A stretch of 64,000 bases of DNA, from assembly GCF_003369575.1 (NCBI RefSeq), contig NZ_PIOC01000003.1:62001-126000 (forward strand), written 5' to 3'. Source of the DNA: Oceanobacillus arenosus. Its GTDB lineage: Bacteria > Bacillota > Bacilli > Bacillales > Amphibacillaceae. Shown one piece after another: positions 34,210 through 43,499 of the stretch. Positions within the stretch are counted from its first letter, which is position 1; every line of letters starts with the position of its first letter. The translations under genes were made by a program, and so were the position numbers. The notes under the pieces are model-generated. The model was given only the letters and a program-made list of their open reading frames with translations, ran no database searches and was not told where the DNA came from.

Positions 34210-36022
34210 TTCTTAACACTCCCTGTATCCTAGGAATATAGAACTTTATCTCAGTTCCCTTATTTTGTTGACTATCAATCTCCATACGGAATTCTTTTCC
34301 ATAGGTCATTAATAATCTCTGATAAACATTACTTATCCCTATTCCATTAAATGACGCTTTATTTTTACTTTGGCTAATTGCGTTAATACTTGACAGATTT
34401 CTTCTAATTTCGTGTAGTTTTCCATCATCTATTCCTTTTCCATTATCTTTAATACTAATTAACATTATGTTCTCTTCTAGCCATGAAGTTATAGTAATGG
34501 TTCCACCTTTTTGATTAAACCCATGTATAATAGCGTTTTCAATCAGAGGCTGCAGAAACAACCTTGGTATTTCTAACATTAATGTATCAGAAGCTAAATT
34601 ACTGGATATTTCAACATGACCATTGCGTCTAAAATTCATTAATTGTACATAATGATCGACAATTTCAATTTCCTCGTATAATGGAATAAATTCGTTATTC
34701 CTGTTTATTGTCTTACGTAAAAGCGAAGATAGAGATTGTATTAATCTTGCACTATCCTTATCACCATTCATTGTTATTTTTAGCCGTAGTGAATTCAAAA
34801 TATTAAATAAAAAATGTGGGTTAATTTGTGCCTGGAGCATCTCCAATTCTGCTTTCCGTTTACTTTTTTCTTCAGCTTTTATTTGAAAAATCATTTCTTC
34901 TATCTCATCAAGCATATTATCAAAGGATTGTGCCAATAACTCAATATCTCCTTCTCCTTTAATATTGGAACGAACTTGTAAATTTCCTTGCTCTACTTTA
35001 TTTGTAACATGCCGAAGCGTACTTATTGGATTAGTTAATTTTCTAACCAAAAATATAAGGATAATTAAGAATATAGAAGAAAAAACAAATAGCATAACTA
35101 AAGTAGAACGCGTAATGGTATTTATTCTTCCAACTGTTTCTTTATAAGGAACTAAACTAACTAGATTCCAATCAGCTGATGACAATGGATAACTAACTAA
35201 AAAATATTCTATATTTTTGTAATCGACTACATGATAACTAGGCCGGTTATTGTCAACTAGATCTTTATATTGAAATTCCCTCTGAATTTCTTGTTCATTT
35301 TGACTGGAAAGAATCATTCCATTAGAATCGATAAGCTTAAATTCTTGTTTCTCATTTGAAACAAATTGATTCAATATATTGCTGATTTCTCTTTCCCCTA
35401 TACTGATAATGGTATACGCGTTTGTATTACTTGTTAACTTTAGAGACTTTGTAATAGAAATAAAATAAGGATACTGGGCTTTTACTGATTCAATATAACT
35501 CGGATGAGTACCAATCCAATTAGTTTTGTAATAGTAGGAATTATCCGATTTATTTATCCACTTTGAATCAAGTAAATTTGTAAAGTCATGATTATTTTTC
35601 GGGTAATTCGTGTAAGCGAAACCATTTTCCATAATAATTGTGATATAAAATGGTGATAATAAATAGGTTATATCATCTAAAATATCAGATATTTTAATAT
35701 ACTTCATTTTATTTATATCAGTAACGGTATTATTATTGTTATGAAGGTTTACATTTTCCTTCAAAATTAAATTGATTTTATCATCAAACTGAATAAAATT
35801 TGATACATACAATAAATCATCTAAATAATTGGTGATATTTAAATCTAATAATCTTAAAGTATTTTCTATTTCATCGACTGCTCTATTCTCAAGTTCATCT
35901 TTTGTATTGAAGTTAGATAATAAAACTGTAATAACTGAGGGTAGGATTACACAGATTACTGCTGATATTATTAAACGCCATCTTAAAGATATGCCTCTAT
36001 ATTTTTTTATAAACCTTTTCAT
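34202..36022 (-). CDS. yesM: YesM-type sensor histidine kinase
   Basis: A 606-residue LytS/YesM-family kinase. TM1 is near 13-32, an extracellular sensor domain of about 260 residues follows, TM2 is near 300-325 (LVMLFVFSSIFLIILIFL), then HAMP, a His_kinase box QINPHFLFNILNSLRL (phospho-His) and an HATPase_c with LIENAIIHGFNQKGG and the G-box DNGKGIDDG. It senses an extracellular signal, probably a sugar bound directly or via a binding protein. It is the first gene of the pair. GGAGG precedes the ATG. Confidence 0.88.
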   Translation of the reverse strand: MKRFIKKYRGISLRWRLIISAVICVILPSVITVLLSNFNTKDELENRAVDEIENTLRLLDLNITNYLDDLLYVSNFIQFDDKINLILKENVNLHNNNNTVTDINKMKYIKISDILDDITYLLSPFYITIIMENGFAYTNYPKNNHDFTNLLDSKWINKSDNSYYYKTNWIGTHPSYIESVKAQYPYFISITKSLKLTSNTNAYTIISIGEREISNILNQFVSNEKQEFKLIDSNGMILSSQNEQEIQREFQYKDLVDNNRPSYHVVDYKNIEYFLVSYPLSSADWNLVSLVPYKETVGRINTITRSTLVMLFVFSSIFLIILIFLVRKLTNPISTLRHVTNKVEQGNLQVRSNIKGEGDIELLAQSFDNMLDEIEEMIFQIKAEEKSKRKAELEMLQAQINPHFLFNILNSLRLKITMNGDKDSARLIQSLSSLLRKTINRNNEFIPLYEEIEIVDHYVQLMNFRRNGHVEISSNLASDTLMLEIPRLFLQPLIENAIIHGFNQKGGTITITSWLEENIMLISIKDNGKGIDDGKLHEIRRNLSSINAISQSKNKASFNGIGISNVYQRLLMTYGKEFRMEIDSQQNKGTEIKFYIPRIQGVLRNV

Positions 36023-36153
36023 ACCTCCAACTCCTTAATCCATGTTTATTAAACTAGAGGAAGGTAATTTTCTATATTTTATCACAATTTTTTATTTTAA
36101 AATAATATTGATAAAATAATATATATATGATTCCCTGGATTACTAACAAATAC

Positions 36154-36195
36154 AAAAACGCTCGAAGAAAATGAACTTGATCTCTTCCAGCGTTT
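36154..36195 (-). terminator. Terminator of the symporter operon
   Basis: On the minus strand AAACGCTGGAAGA and TCTTCGAGCGTTT pair with one mismatch and are followed by TTG and T-rich sequence. It lies about 70 bp after the symporter stop. Confidence 0.75.
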
Positions 36196-36263
36196 CAAGT
36201 AATAGTACGATTTAAACTGTTCCTTGTATTTCAATTAAAAAGTGCTTTATTGGACCGCCACTT

Positions 36264-37757
36264 TTACATAACAACTTGCTTACTATTGTCATTGTTATTT
36301 GCTGAAGATTCGTTTGTAACAGCACGTTCTCTTTCTAATATTTCTAGAGCTTCTTCCCTTGATATTTTATTTCTAGGTGTTACTAGACTTACAATTACTC
36401 CTAATAATAACGCTCCTATCAAGGATGGGATAATTGGATTCCCCCAATATGCTTTAAGAGCCTCATTAAATAATATCGTAAATGAAATTGCTGATCCACC
36501 AATGATACATGCAATTCCTCCTTGCCATGTTGCGCGAGGCCAAAACTTTCCAAGGATAGTTGCTACAAATAGCCCTGACATCACTGTTGAGACAAAGTTA
36601 GAAATATAGTCGATGATACTAGATGAACCAATTGTAAATAAAAACGCAATTAATAATGTTAGCACCAATCCAATTCTTGAATATTTTACCAAATTTTCTT
36701 TTTTAGGATTTTTCCCCATGAATACAGGATACACATCCTCTAGTAATATAGCTACACCTGCAATGTAATCAGAGCTTCCTGATGACATAGTTGCACTTAA
36801 TCCTGCTGTTAAAATTATTGCTCCAATCCAAACTGGGAAAACTTCTGTAGCTAAATATGGAAATGCATACCCTGATTCTAACTCAGGGTTCATTATATGT
36901 GCTGACATCCCTATAACTGAGGGGAAAAATGAAAATATTGCGAACAATATACCTGATATCAGGAATCCTTTTTTGACGACGGATATACTCGAACTTGAAT
37001 AAATTCGATGACGATATGAAGGTGTTGCTAAAACTCCGACAGCGATGACTATTGCTAAAGATAGGGCTGGAATTATACCCATTATGTCAACACCTAGAAA
37101 TGATACCATTTCTGTAGGTAATTGATTACTAATTTCTGAGAACCCCCCGATTTTTGTAACTGCAAGGATAGTTAGAAAGATAAAACCGAGGAATAAAATA
37201 ACTCCCTGTATTGTGTCTGTAACGACAACAGCCATATAACCACCTATGATTGTAAAGATTGCGAATCCGCAAGCAGTCAGGATTTTAGAAATAGTAGGGT
37301 CTAAACCAGTTATCCATGTTAAATATAAACTTCCTCCTAAAATATGAGCACCAAGCCAACCTATTGAGGCAACATATAATAAAATGGCCGTAAGTCCTTT
37401 AACAAGTTTATTAGCACCGTAATAAAAACTCATTTCCTCTGAATATGTTACGAAATTATACTTACGGACATCTGCGAAAAGGTAGAGCAGTAAGAACATA
37501 CCAATGGAACCACCTACTCCATATAGAGCACCTGCCCAACCGTTACTATACGCGAATCCAACAGCTCCCATACTCGAGCCAGTTCCAACTAATGTAGCTA
37601 CCGAAGTTCCAACTAATAATGGTAAGGATAACCCTCTTCCCCCCATTAAGAAATCTTCACCATTTTTTACTTTTCGAGATACGGCAATTCCAATTAATAC
37701 AAGCATTAATATAAAAGATATGAATACTCCCAAATATATCCCCTGATTTTGAATCAC
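36264..37757 (-). CDS. Sodium:solute symporter (SSF family)
   Basis: A 497-residue permease with about 13 membrane segments. SSF signatures are GTSVATLVGTGSSMGAVGFAYSNG near the N-terminus and the sodium-site region GLSATMSSGSSDYIAGVAILLEDVY. The substrate is probably an anion or amino-sugar acid used by the upstream enzymes (N-acetylglucosaminate is the hypothesis). It is the last gene of the seven-gene operon. The start is GTG with AAAGGAG upstream. Confidence 0.87.
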   Translation of the reverse strand: MIQNQGIYLGVFISFILMLVLIGIAVSRKVKNGEDFLMGGRGLSLPLLVGTSVATLVGTGSSMGAVGFAYSNGWAGALYGVGGSIGMFLLLYLFADVRKYNFVTYSEEMSFYYGANKLVKGLTAILLYVASIGWLGAHILGGSLYLTWITGLDPTISKILTACGFAIFTIIGGYMAVVVTDTIQGVILFLGFIFLTILAVTKIGGFSEISNQLPTEMVSFLGVDIMGIIPALSLAIVIAVGVLATPSYRHRIYSSSSISVVKKGFLISGILFAIFSFFPSVIGMSAHIMNPELESGYAFPYLATEVFPVWIGAIILTAGLSATMSSGSSDYIAGVAILLEDVYPVFMGKNPKKENLVKYSRIGLVLTLLIAFLFTIGSSSIIDYISNFVSTVMSGLFVATILGKFWPRATWQGGIACIIGGSAISFTILFNEALKAYWGNPIIPSLIGALLLGVIVSLVTPRNKISREEALEILERERAVTNESSANNNDNSKQVVM

Positions 37758-37786
37758 ATTAAATCACTCCTTTGTATTAATTAACT

Positions 37787-38737
37787 TTATCTACTCTTTA
37801 CAGGTGTATTTTCTATCATTTTCAATGAAGGTAATGTTTCCCAGTCACCTTTTTCTTGGATGACTATAGAACCAAGCTTATTTCCCCTTGATAACGCTAC
37901 CATTAATGAGAAATTAGTAGGATCGTCAGCAACAATTGAAAGGAACCCTGTTGCAAATGCATCACCAGCACCAACTGTATCAACTATGTTATTCGTTTTC
38001 TCACCTGGTACCATATAAGCATCCCCCTCTTTGCTCATTCCAAATGCCCCTTCTTCCCCTAGTTTTATTGCAACTGTCGCTGGACCCATGCTAATAAATT
38101 CCTTTGCTAACTGTTCAACAGGTTTGTCCCCGAGTAAAAACTTTGCTTCTTCTATACCAGGTAAGAAAATATCACTTAATGGAACTAGACTTAATAATGC
38201 TTCCCTTGAATTTTCTTCTGTCCACAATTTATGGCGAATATTGGGGTCAAAAGAAATAGTTAATCCAAGTGACTTAGCAACCTTCATACACTCTCTAGTA
38301 AACGACAATGTATTGATTCCTAGAGCCGGAGTTATTCCACTCATATGAAGTATCCGGGAATCTTCAAACCAGTCCTTTTTCACATGTTTTGGTTCCCATT
38401 TACTAGATGCAGAACCCTTCCTGTAATAAAAGACTTCTGGGTCACCAAACCGATTCATATCCTTAAAAAATACAGAGGTAAAATCAGATTCATCTCGTAT
38501 TACTTTTGATAGATCAATATTTTCACTTGTTAATGTAGAGATAACCATATCACCAAAAGGATCTTTACCAAGTCTTCCAATCCATCGAGTATTTTTACCT
38601 AAACGGGATAACCCAATGGCTACATTGGATTCAGCACCAGCGATAGTCTTTGAAAACAAAGAGGTATACTTTAATGGTCTATTTTCAAATGGATAAAACA
38701 AAACCATTGTTTCGCCAATTGTTACAATATCAATCAT
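37787..38737 (-). CDS. kdgK: PfkB-family sugar kinase, 2-dehydro-3-deoxygluconokinase
   Basis: A ribokinase-fold kinase of about 316 residues with the PfkB signatures AGAESNVAIGLSRLG and DTVGAGDAFATGF, the latter with the catalytic Asp. Together with the KDPG aldolase gene it overlaps by eight bases, this strongly suggests phosphorylation of 2-keto-3-deoxygluconate to KDPG. The start at 38737 (MIDIVTIGETM) has GGGGGA nine bases upstream; an earlier Met at 38752 lies inside the aldolase gene and adds five residues not typical of the family. Confidence 0.86.
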   Translation of the reverse strand: MIDIVTIGETMVLFYPFENRPLKYTSLFSKTIAGAESNVAIGLSRLGKNTRWIGRLGKDPFGDMVISTLTSENIDLSKVIRDESDFTSVFFKDMNRFGDPEVFYYRKGSASSKWEPKHVKKDWFEDSRILHMSGITPALGINTLSFTRECMKVAKSLGLTISFDPNIRHKLWTEENSREALLSLVPLSDIFLPGIEEAKFLLGDKPVEQLAKEFISMGPATVAIKLGEEGAFGMSKEGDAYMVPGEKTNNIVDTVGAGDAFATGFLSIVADDPTNFSLMVALSRGNKLGSIVIQEKGDWETLPSLKMIENTPVKSR

Positions 38738-39377
38738 GGAGGAGTCCCCCATAGGTAATGGTTTTTACAAACTGCTCGGCCAATTTTTCCAAATCCTCAA
38801 ATTTATTATTTTCTATCAATTTTAGTTGTACCAATTGACCCCCTACACCTATAGCATCCGCTCCAGCTTCAAAGTATGTTTCTAAGTTCTCTATATTTAT
38901 TCCACCTGTAGCAATAATTGGTATATTATCTAATGGAGCTTTTATATCCTTAATATACTGAGGCCCTAGCGTTCCGGCTGGATAGAGTTTAACTGCTTTT
39001 GCACCTGCATTCCAAGCATTTACCATTTCAGTTGGTGTCATTACCCCCGGCCAAACATCAATATTGTGTTTGTTTGCATAACTTATTACTGATGTATCAA
39101 GATTAGGAGAAATCAAAAATTGTGCCCCAGCTTCTACAGCCTCTTCAGCCATTTCCTTATTTAATACTGTTCCTGCACCTATAAATACATCATCTTGATC
39201 GTAAATATTTCTAATCTGATAAATAGATTCCAAAGCCTTTTCACTATTCATCGTTATTTCTAATAGTTTAATCCCCCCATCAGTGAGTGCTTGAGCAGTA
39301 GGTATAACTTTACTTGATGGTACATTTCTTAATATTGCGATAATTTTTTCTTCTAATAGCGTATCAAATAAATTCAA
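38730..39377 (-). CDS. eda: KDPG/KHG aldolase
   Basis: A 215-residue class I aldolase splitting 2-keto-3-deoxy-6-phosphogluconate into pyruvate and glyceraldehyde 3-phosphate. The Schiff-base lysine lies in AVKLYPAGTLG, and the acid/base Glu in LLEITMNSEKA. The (beta/alpha)8 repeat continues with GAGTVLN and PIIATGGI. The start is TTG with AAGGAGGGAG upstream. It is translationally coupled to kdgK. This step ends the proposed pathway in the Entner-Doudoroff intermediates. Confidence 0.9.
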   Translation of the reverse strand: MNLFDTLLEEKIIAILRNVPSSKVIPTAQALTDGGIKLLEITMNSEKALESIYQIRNIYDQDDVFIGAGTVLNKEMAEEAVEAGAQFLISPNLDTSVISYANKHNIDVWPGVMTPTEMVNAWNAGAKAVKLYPAGTLGPQYIKDIKAPLDNIPIIATGGINIENLETYFEAGADAIGVGGQLVQLKLIENNKFEDLEKLAEQFVKTITYGGLLHD

Positions 39378-39398
39378 AGCGCTCCCTCCTTAAGGATT

Positions 39399-39863
39399 TT
39401 AGTTTTCTATTTCCACAATCATTTCAATTTCAACTGGCGTATTAAAAGGTAATTCATTTGATGAAATTGCCGATCTTGCATGTCTTCCCTTTCCTCCAAA
39501 TACTTGTACTAGCAGTTCAGATGCACCATTAATAACATATGGTTGTTCAACAAATCCGTCTGCAGAATTCACAAATGCTAGTAATTTTACAACTTGTTTT
39601 ACTCTATCGAGATCTCCTAGCTCACTTTTTAAAACACTTAACAAATTTATCATAACTTGTCGAGAAGCTACGTATCCTTCTTCTAAAGTTAAATCGCTTC
39701 CAACTTTACCCTTATAAATTAATTCGCCATTTTTTCGACAATCATTACCTGATGTGAAAAGTAAATTATTTACAATCTTTGCAGGTACATATTCTGCAGC
39801 TGGTTGCGGTGGATTATCTAATGTAATTCCTAACTCTTCCAATCTCTTTTCTATTTTACTCAT
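39399..39863 (-). CDS. RidA-family (YjgF/UK114) protein
   Basis: A 154-residue chorismate-mutase-like fold protein, longer than canonical RidA (~125 aa), with the family C-terminus KGRHARSAISSNELPFNTPVEIEMIVEIE. RidA proteins hydrolyse the 2-aminoacrylate-type enamine/imine products of PLP dehydratases. Placed next to a PLP enzyme gene, it could speed release of ammonia and the keto acid. It has GAGGAGG upstream of the ATG. The catalytic Arg of classical RidA is in the expected RxxxS area (RSAIS). Confidence 0.85.
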   Translation of the reverse strand: MSKIEKRLEELGITLDNPPQPAAEYVPAKIVNNLLFTSGNDCRKNGELIYKGKVGSDLTLEEGYVASRQVMINLLSVLKSELGDLDRVKQVVKLLAFVNSADGFVEQPYVINGASELLVQVFGGKGRHARSAISSNELPFNTPVEIEMIVEIEN

Positions 39864-39881
39864 TTTTTATTCCTCCTCTTA

Positions 39882-41504
39882 TTAATGATGTAGTCTATGT
39901 TTTACACAGCTACATGACAGTCGACTTGTTTTAATCATCTCTCCATTAGATGTCTTTAAATTAACTTTATTCTCAATTGCTTTTACTCCATTTATAAATA
40001 CATTTGAAATTCCATTCGGGTATTGTATTGGATTTTCAAAGGTTGCTAAGTCATTGATAGTTTCTTGATTAAATATAGTAATATCTGCTTTATAACCCGG
40101 AATAAGCAGTCCTCTCTTGCCTAACTTAAATCGTTGTACAGGAAATGACGTTACTTTTCTTACTGCTTGTTCTAATGTTAATGTTTTCATTTCTTTTACA
40201 TATTTAGAGAATAGTCTTGGAAAGGAACCATACGTCCGAGGATGTGGATTACCAACCTCACAGCCCAAACTATCGGAGATTATAAGTGAATAATCCCATT
40301 TTATAACCTTTTCTACATCTTTACTTAACATATGATAATACACAATAGATACATTTCCTTCTTCTTCAAGCAGTAAATCTAATGCTGTATCAATTGGATC
40401 ATTTCCAGTAATGTTACTAATATCTAAAATGCTCATTCCCTCAATTTGCGGATTATTTGAAGCATTAGATACCACTACATTATTCCATCCGGTCGATACT
40501 ACAAGATTATCCCAATCCTCTTGTTCTTCACTAACCTCTTCTTTAATTCGCTCTCTTAACGTTTTGTCACGTATACGTTCGATACAAGCTTGAATCCCTC
40601 CCTCCAATGACCAAGGGGGTAATAGCGTAGTTAACGAGGTAGAGCCGGCGTCATAAGGATAGACATCACAGGTAATATCCATTCCTCTTGCTCTTGCATC
40701 TTCAATAATAGAAATTGCTTCAAATACACCGCCCCAGTTTCTCTTCCCTGCTGCTTTTAAATGACTGACCTGCAGGGAAACTCCACTTCTTTCCGCAATC
40801 CAAATTACTTCTTCAATTGAAGGTATGAGGTTATTTCCTTCCCCCCTAATGTGGGTTGCTAATATACCATCATGTTTTGGTAAGACACTACAAAGTTCTG
40901 CAATTTCCTCCTTTGTGGCATATCTTCCAGGTGAGTATAGCAAACCAATAGATAATCCTATCGCACCAGTCTGCATACCTTCTTCTAAAATACTTTTCAT
41001 TTTGGCCATTTCTTCTTTAGTTGGTGGGCGATTTTCAAAACCCATGACCGCTATTCGTAAAGCACCATGTGCAACATATGTTGCTATGTTTTCTGATATA
41101 CTAGACTTATTTATAGTCTCTATATATTCTCCCACCGTTGTCCAAGGCCACTCCCAATCTGTATTTCCTATAATTGGTTCGACATATTCCTTTAATAGTG
41201 AACCATTTTCCTTATAAAATGGAGCTGGTGCTAACCCGCAGTTTCCTACCACTTCACTAGTTACTCCCTGCTGTAACTTAATATCAAAATGCGGATCTTT
41301 TAAGACTAATAAATCTGAATGAGAGTGACCATCTATAAATCCTGGAGATACAATTTGTCCTTTAGCATCAACAACTTCTCTGGATTCAATATCGAACGTT
41401 CCTATGTGTGTAATAACTCCATCTTTAATACCTACGCTTCCAAAAAACCACGGATTTCCAGTTCCATCAACTATACGCCCATTTTTAATTATAGTATCAA
41501 GCAT
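39882..41504 (-). CDS. N-acyl-D-amino-acid deacylase family amidohydrolase
   Basis: A 540-residue metal-dependent amidohydrolase of the D-aminoacylase group. The start IIKNGRIVDGTGNPW and FIDGHSHSDL (HxH metal motif), the GNCGLAPAP loop with the metal-binding Cys, QVSHLKAAG and THIRGEGN are all family marks. It removes an acyl group from an N-acyl amine; D-aminoacylases act on N-acyl-D-amino acids, and relatives act on N-acetyl sugar acids. With KDG kinase and KDPG aldolase downstream I favour N-acetyl-D-glucosaminate. The last ~15 residues (SRLSCSCVKH) are unusual, carrying two extra cysteines. Confidence 0.82.
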   Translation of the reverse strand: MLDTIIKNGRIVDGTGNPWFFGSVGIKDGVITHIGTFDIESREVVDAKGQIVSPGFIDGHSHSDLLVLKDPHFDIKLQQGVTSEVVGNCGLAPAPFYKENGSLLKEYVEPIIGNTDWEWPWTTVGEYIETINKSSISENIATYVAHGALRIAVMGFENRPPTKEEMAKMKSILEEGMQTGAIGLSIGLLYSPGRYATKEEIAELCSVLPKHDGILATHIRGEGNNLIPSIEEVIWIAERSGVSLQVSHLKAAGKRNWGGVFEAISIIEDARARGMDITCDVYPYDAGSTSLTTLLPPWSLEGGIQACIERIRDKTLRERIKEEVSEEQEDWDNLVVSTGWNNVVVSNASNNPQIEGMSILDISNITGNDPIDTALDLLLEEEGNVSIVYYHMLSKDVEKVIKWDYSLIISDSLGCEVGNPHPRTYGSFPRLFSKYVKEMKTLTLEQAVRKVTSFPVQRFKLGKRGLLIPGYKADITIFNQETINDLATFENPIQYPNGISNVFINGVKAIENKVNLKTSNGEMIKTSRLSCSCVKHRLHH

Positions 41505-41525
41505 AGTATTTACCCCTAACTCTCT

Positions 41526-42614
41526 TTATTGTAATTTTCCGCGAGCCAGTACCTCATAACGTTCAAATGTATTATCTTTTTCCTTCATAAAAATGAAATT
41601 GTGTAAATTAATAGTAGTACAAATGTGGTTAGGAATTATTTCTAAGGTATCTCCGACTTCAATAGGTGAATCACCTTCAATGTGGAGCATACCATGTTCC
41701 TCTGTAAGCCTTTCCAAAATAATGTTAGGATGACCGACAACTTTACCAAAACCTTTTAAGTAAATAGGGGCTTGATTTGGTTGAACATCTGTAGCAAAGG
41801 TTTTGCTCCCACCATCAATAATGGCTCTATTTTTTGTTGGTCTGCTTATTACAGTTACTTTAACAACCGCTGCACATTCTTCTTCGGTACAACATCCATA
41901 CTTTTCTTGCATTGCATCATAAAACACATAGGTTCCAGGTCTTATTTCTGTGACACCTGGGACTGTTGCAGCTGAGGCAGATGTTGAGGTGGATCCTACA
42001 CTAACATCATCAATTGATAATCCAGCTTTTCTTAATTGATCAGCCAACTTTACCATCATTTCCCCTTCTTCAATTCCCGCCTCAACAAAATTGAGAGTTG
42101 GACTTCCATTGAGGACTGGCCCCCTGAAAGTATATATGCCGGATATTTCTAAGTTTCTATATGTTGAAATTTCTTTAGCTATATCTTTCACATTTTCATA
42201 AGGAATACCAGTTCTTTCTAAACCTGAATCCACCTCTAATCTAATTTCCAACGTAATGTTATTTTCCACTGCTAATTCTGACAATCTCTTTGCCCCTACC
42301 AAACTATCAACACCTAATATGAGTTTCACTCTTTTACTAAGTTCAATAGCCTTCTGAATTTTTTCTTTGGTTACTATTGGATAAGCAATAAAGATATTTT
42401 GAATGCCATTGTCTGCCATTACCTCTGCTTCACTAATCTTTGCTACTGTAATTCCAATCGCCCCTGATGCGAGTTGTTCTTTAGCAATATAAGGCAGTTT
42501 ATGTGTTTTAATATGAGGGCGAATATTTACCTTATTTTCTCTTGCAATTCCACTCATACTCCGAATGTTTTTTAGAAGTTTAGTTTTATCAATAATTACC
42601 GCAGGCGTATCCAA
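41526..42614 (-). CDS. PLP enzyme of the D-threonine aldolase / D-serine dehydratase (DSD1) family
   Basis: A 362-residue fold-type III (alanine racemase-like) enzyme. The PLP lysine lies in NIRPHIKTHKLPY, and GVDSLVGAKRLSEL is in the barrel. The C-terminal beta domain has the metal-binding PNHICTT (HxC) of DSD1/D-threonine aldolases. Members dehydrate or cleave D-serine, D-threonine or beta-hydroxy amino acids; D-glucosaminate dehydratase activity, giving 2-keto-3-deoxygluconate and ammonia, belongs to this chemistry and would fit the neighbours. The start is TTG with GGGAGAG upstream. The odd CCTEEEC stretch (near residue 240) is not a standard motif. Confidence 0.82.
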   Translation of the reverse strand: MDTPAVIIDKTKLLKNIRSMSGIARENKVNIRPHIKTHKLPYIAKEQLASGAIGITVAKISEAEVMADNGIQNIFIAYPIVTKEKIQKAIELSKRVKLILGVDSLVGAKRLSELAVENNITLEIRLEVDSGLERTGIPYENVKDIAKEISTYRNLEISGIYTFRGPVLNGSPTLNFVEAGIEEGEMMVKLADQLRKAGLSIDDVSVGSTSTSASAATVPGVTEIRPGTYVFYDAMQEKYGCCTEEECAAVVKVTVISRPTKNRAIIDGGSKTFATDVQPNQAPIYLKGFGKVVGHPNIILERLTEEHGMLHIEGDSPIEVGDTLEIIPNHICTTINLHNFIFMKEKDNTFERYEVLARGKLQ

Positions 42615-42639
42615 TTAGATCTCTCCCTTATTTTTAATT

Positions 42640-42655
42640 GTTCGTGTATATGAAC
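42640..42655. promoter_or_regulatory. Probable IclR operator, site 1
   Basis: GTTCGTGTATATGAAC, an inverted repeat GTTC-N8-GAAC, sits just upstream of the PLP-enzyme gene. The surrounding 25 bases match site 2 (43473-43488) at 21 positions. Confidence 0.6.
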
Positions 42656-42683
42656 ATTGCTCATAAGATAGTGTTTAAAAACT

Positions 42684-43454
42684 TCAGTAAAGTTGATGTA
42701 CTTTGTATCCAAATCTTCTTGATAATTCCATTGCAGCATTTATTAAATGAACGGAATACTCTTTAGCATTCTCTTCCTGCATACGAGTTACTAATCCCGC
42801 TACACTTATTGCTGCAATTGGCTGATTCAAATGATCATAAATTGGAGCTGCTATACAATATACATCTTCCTCTCTCTCCCGATTATCTACCGCATATCCT
42901 CTTTTCCTTGTTTGACTAATATTTTCCATTAAACTATTAAAACTATTAATACTATTATCATTGACTGGCTTAAACTTAATATCTCTCGTTATTTCTGTAA
43001 CCATTTCATCAGGATAAGCCGCTAAGATTGCTTTACCCAAACCTGTTAAGTACATGGGAAGTCGAGTTCCAAGAGAAGCCGTTGTTCGGATTGATGATAA
43101 TCCCTCAACCTTATCCAAATATATTATTTCCTCTTTTGATGGAACAGCTAAAAACGAGGTTTCTCCTGTGAGTTTTACAAGTTTCTCTAAATATGGGCGT
43201 GTATCCTTAATTAAATCGGTATTGTTTAGATAAGATGTACCTACCTCGAATAGCTTAATTCCTGGCTTGTATTTTTTTACATTTTCGTCAAATTCTAGGA
43301 ATCCTTTAATAACCATGGTTTCAAGTATTTCATATATACTACTTTTCGGAGCACTTAACTCCTGACTTACCGTGGAAACAGAAATAGGTTCATTTACAGT
43401 TGCAAAAAGTGATAATATATCCATCACACGCGATGCTGTTTTATTCATTTTCAA
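42684..43454 (-). CDS. IclR-family transcriptional regulator
   Basis: About 256 residues: an N-terminal winged HTH (TASRVMDILSLFATVNEPISVSTVSQELSAPKSSIYEI) and a C-terminal ligand domain (GFLEFDENVKKYKPGIKLFEVG onward). IclR proteins often sense keto acids and control nearby sugar-acid catabolism. I place the start at the TTG 43454 (or the ATG 43448), since GAGGTG fits there and the further upstream frame (to 43499) is made of operator sequence. It is the first gene of the operon and likely autoregulated through site 2. Confidence 0.86.
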   Translation of the reverse strand: MKMNKTASRVMDILSLFATVNEPISVSTVSQELSAPKSSIYEILETMVIKGFLEFDENVKKYKPGIKLFEVGTSYLNNTDLIKDTRPYLEKLVKLTGETSFLAVPSKEEIIYLDKVEGLSSIRTTASLGTRLPMYLTGLGKAILAAYPDEMVTEITRDIKFKPVNDNSINSFNSLMENISQTRKRGYAVDNREREEDVYCIAAPIYDHLNQPIAAISVAGLVTRMQEENAKEYSVHLINAAMELSRRFGYKVHQLY

Positions 43455-43472
43455 GACATTCACCTCTGTTTT

Positions 43473-43488
43473 GTTCGTATATGTGAAC
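43473..43488. promoter_or_regulatory. Probable IclR operator, site 2 (autoregulation)
   Basis: GTTCGTATATGTGAAC, an inverted repeat of the same form as site 1, positioned 19 bp ahead of the chosen iclR-type start. Confidence 0.6.
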
Positions 43489-43499
43489 GTTGTTCGCAT

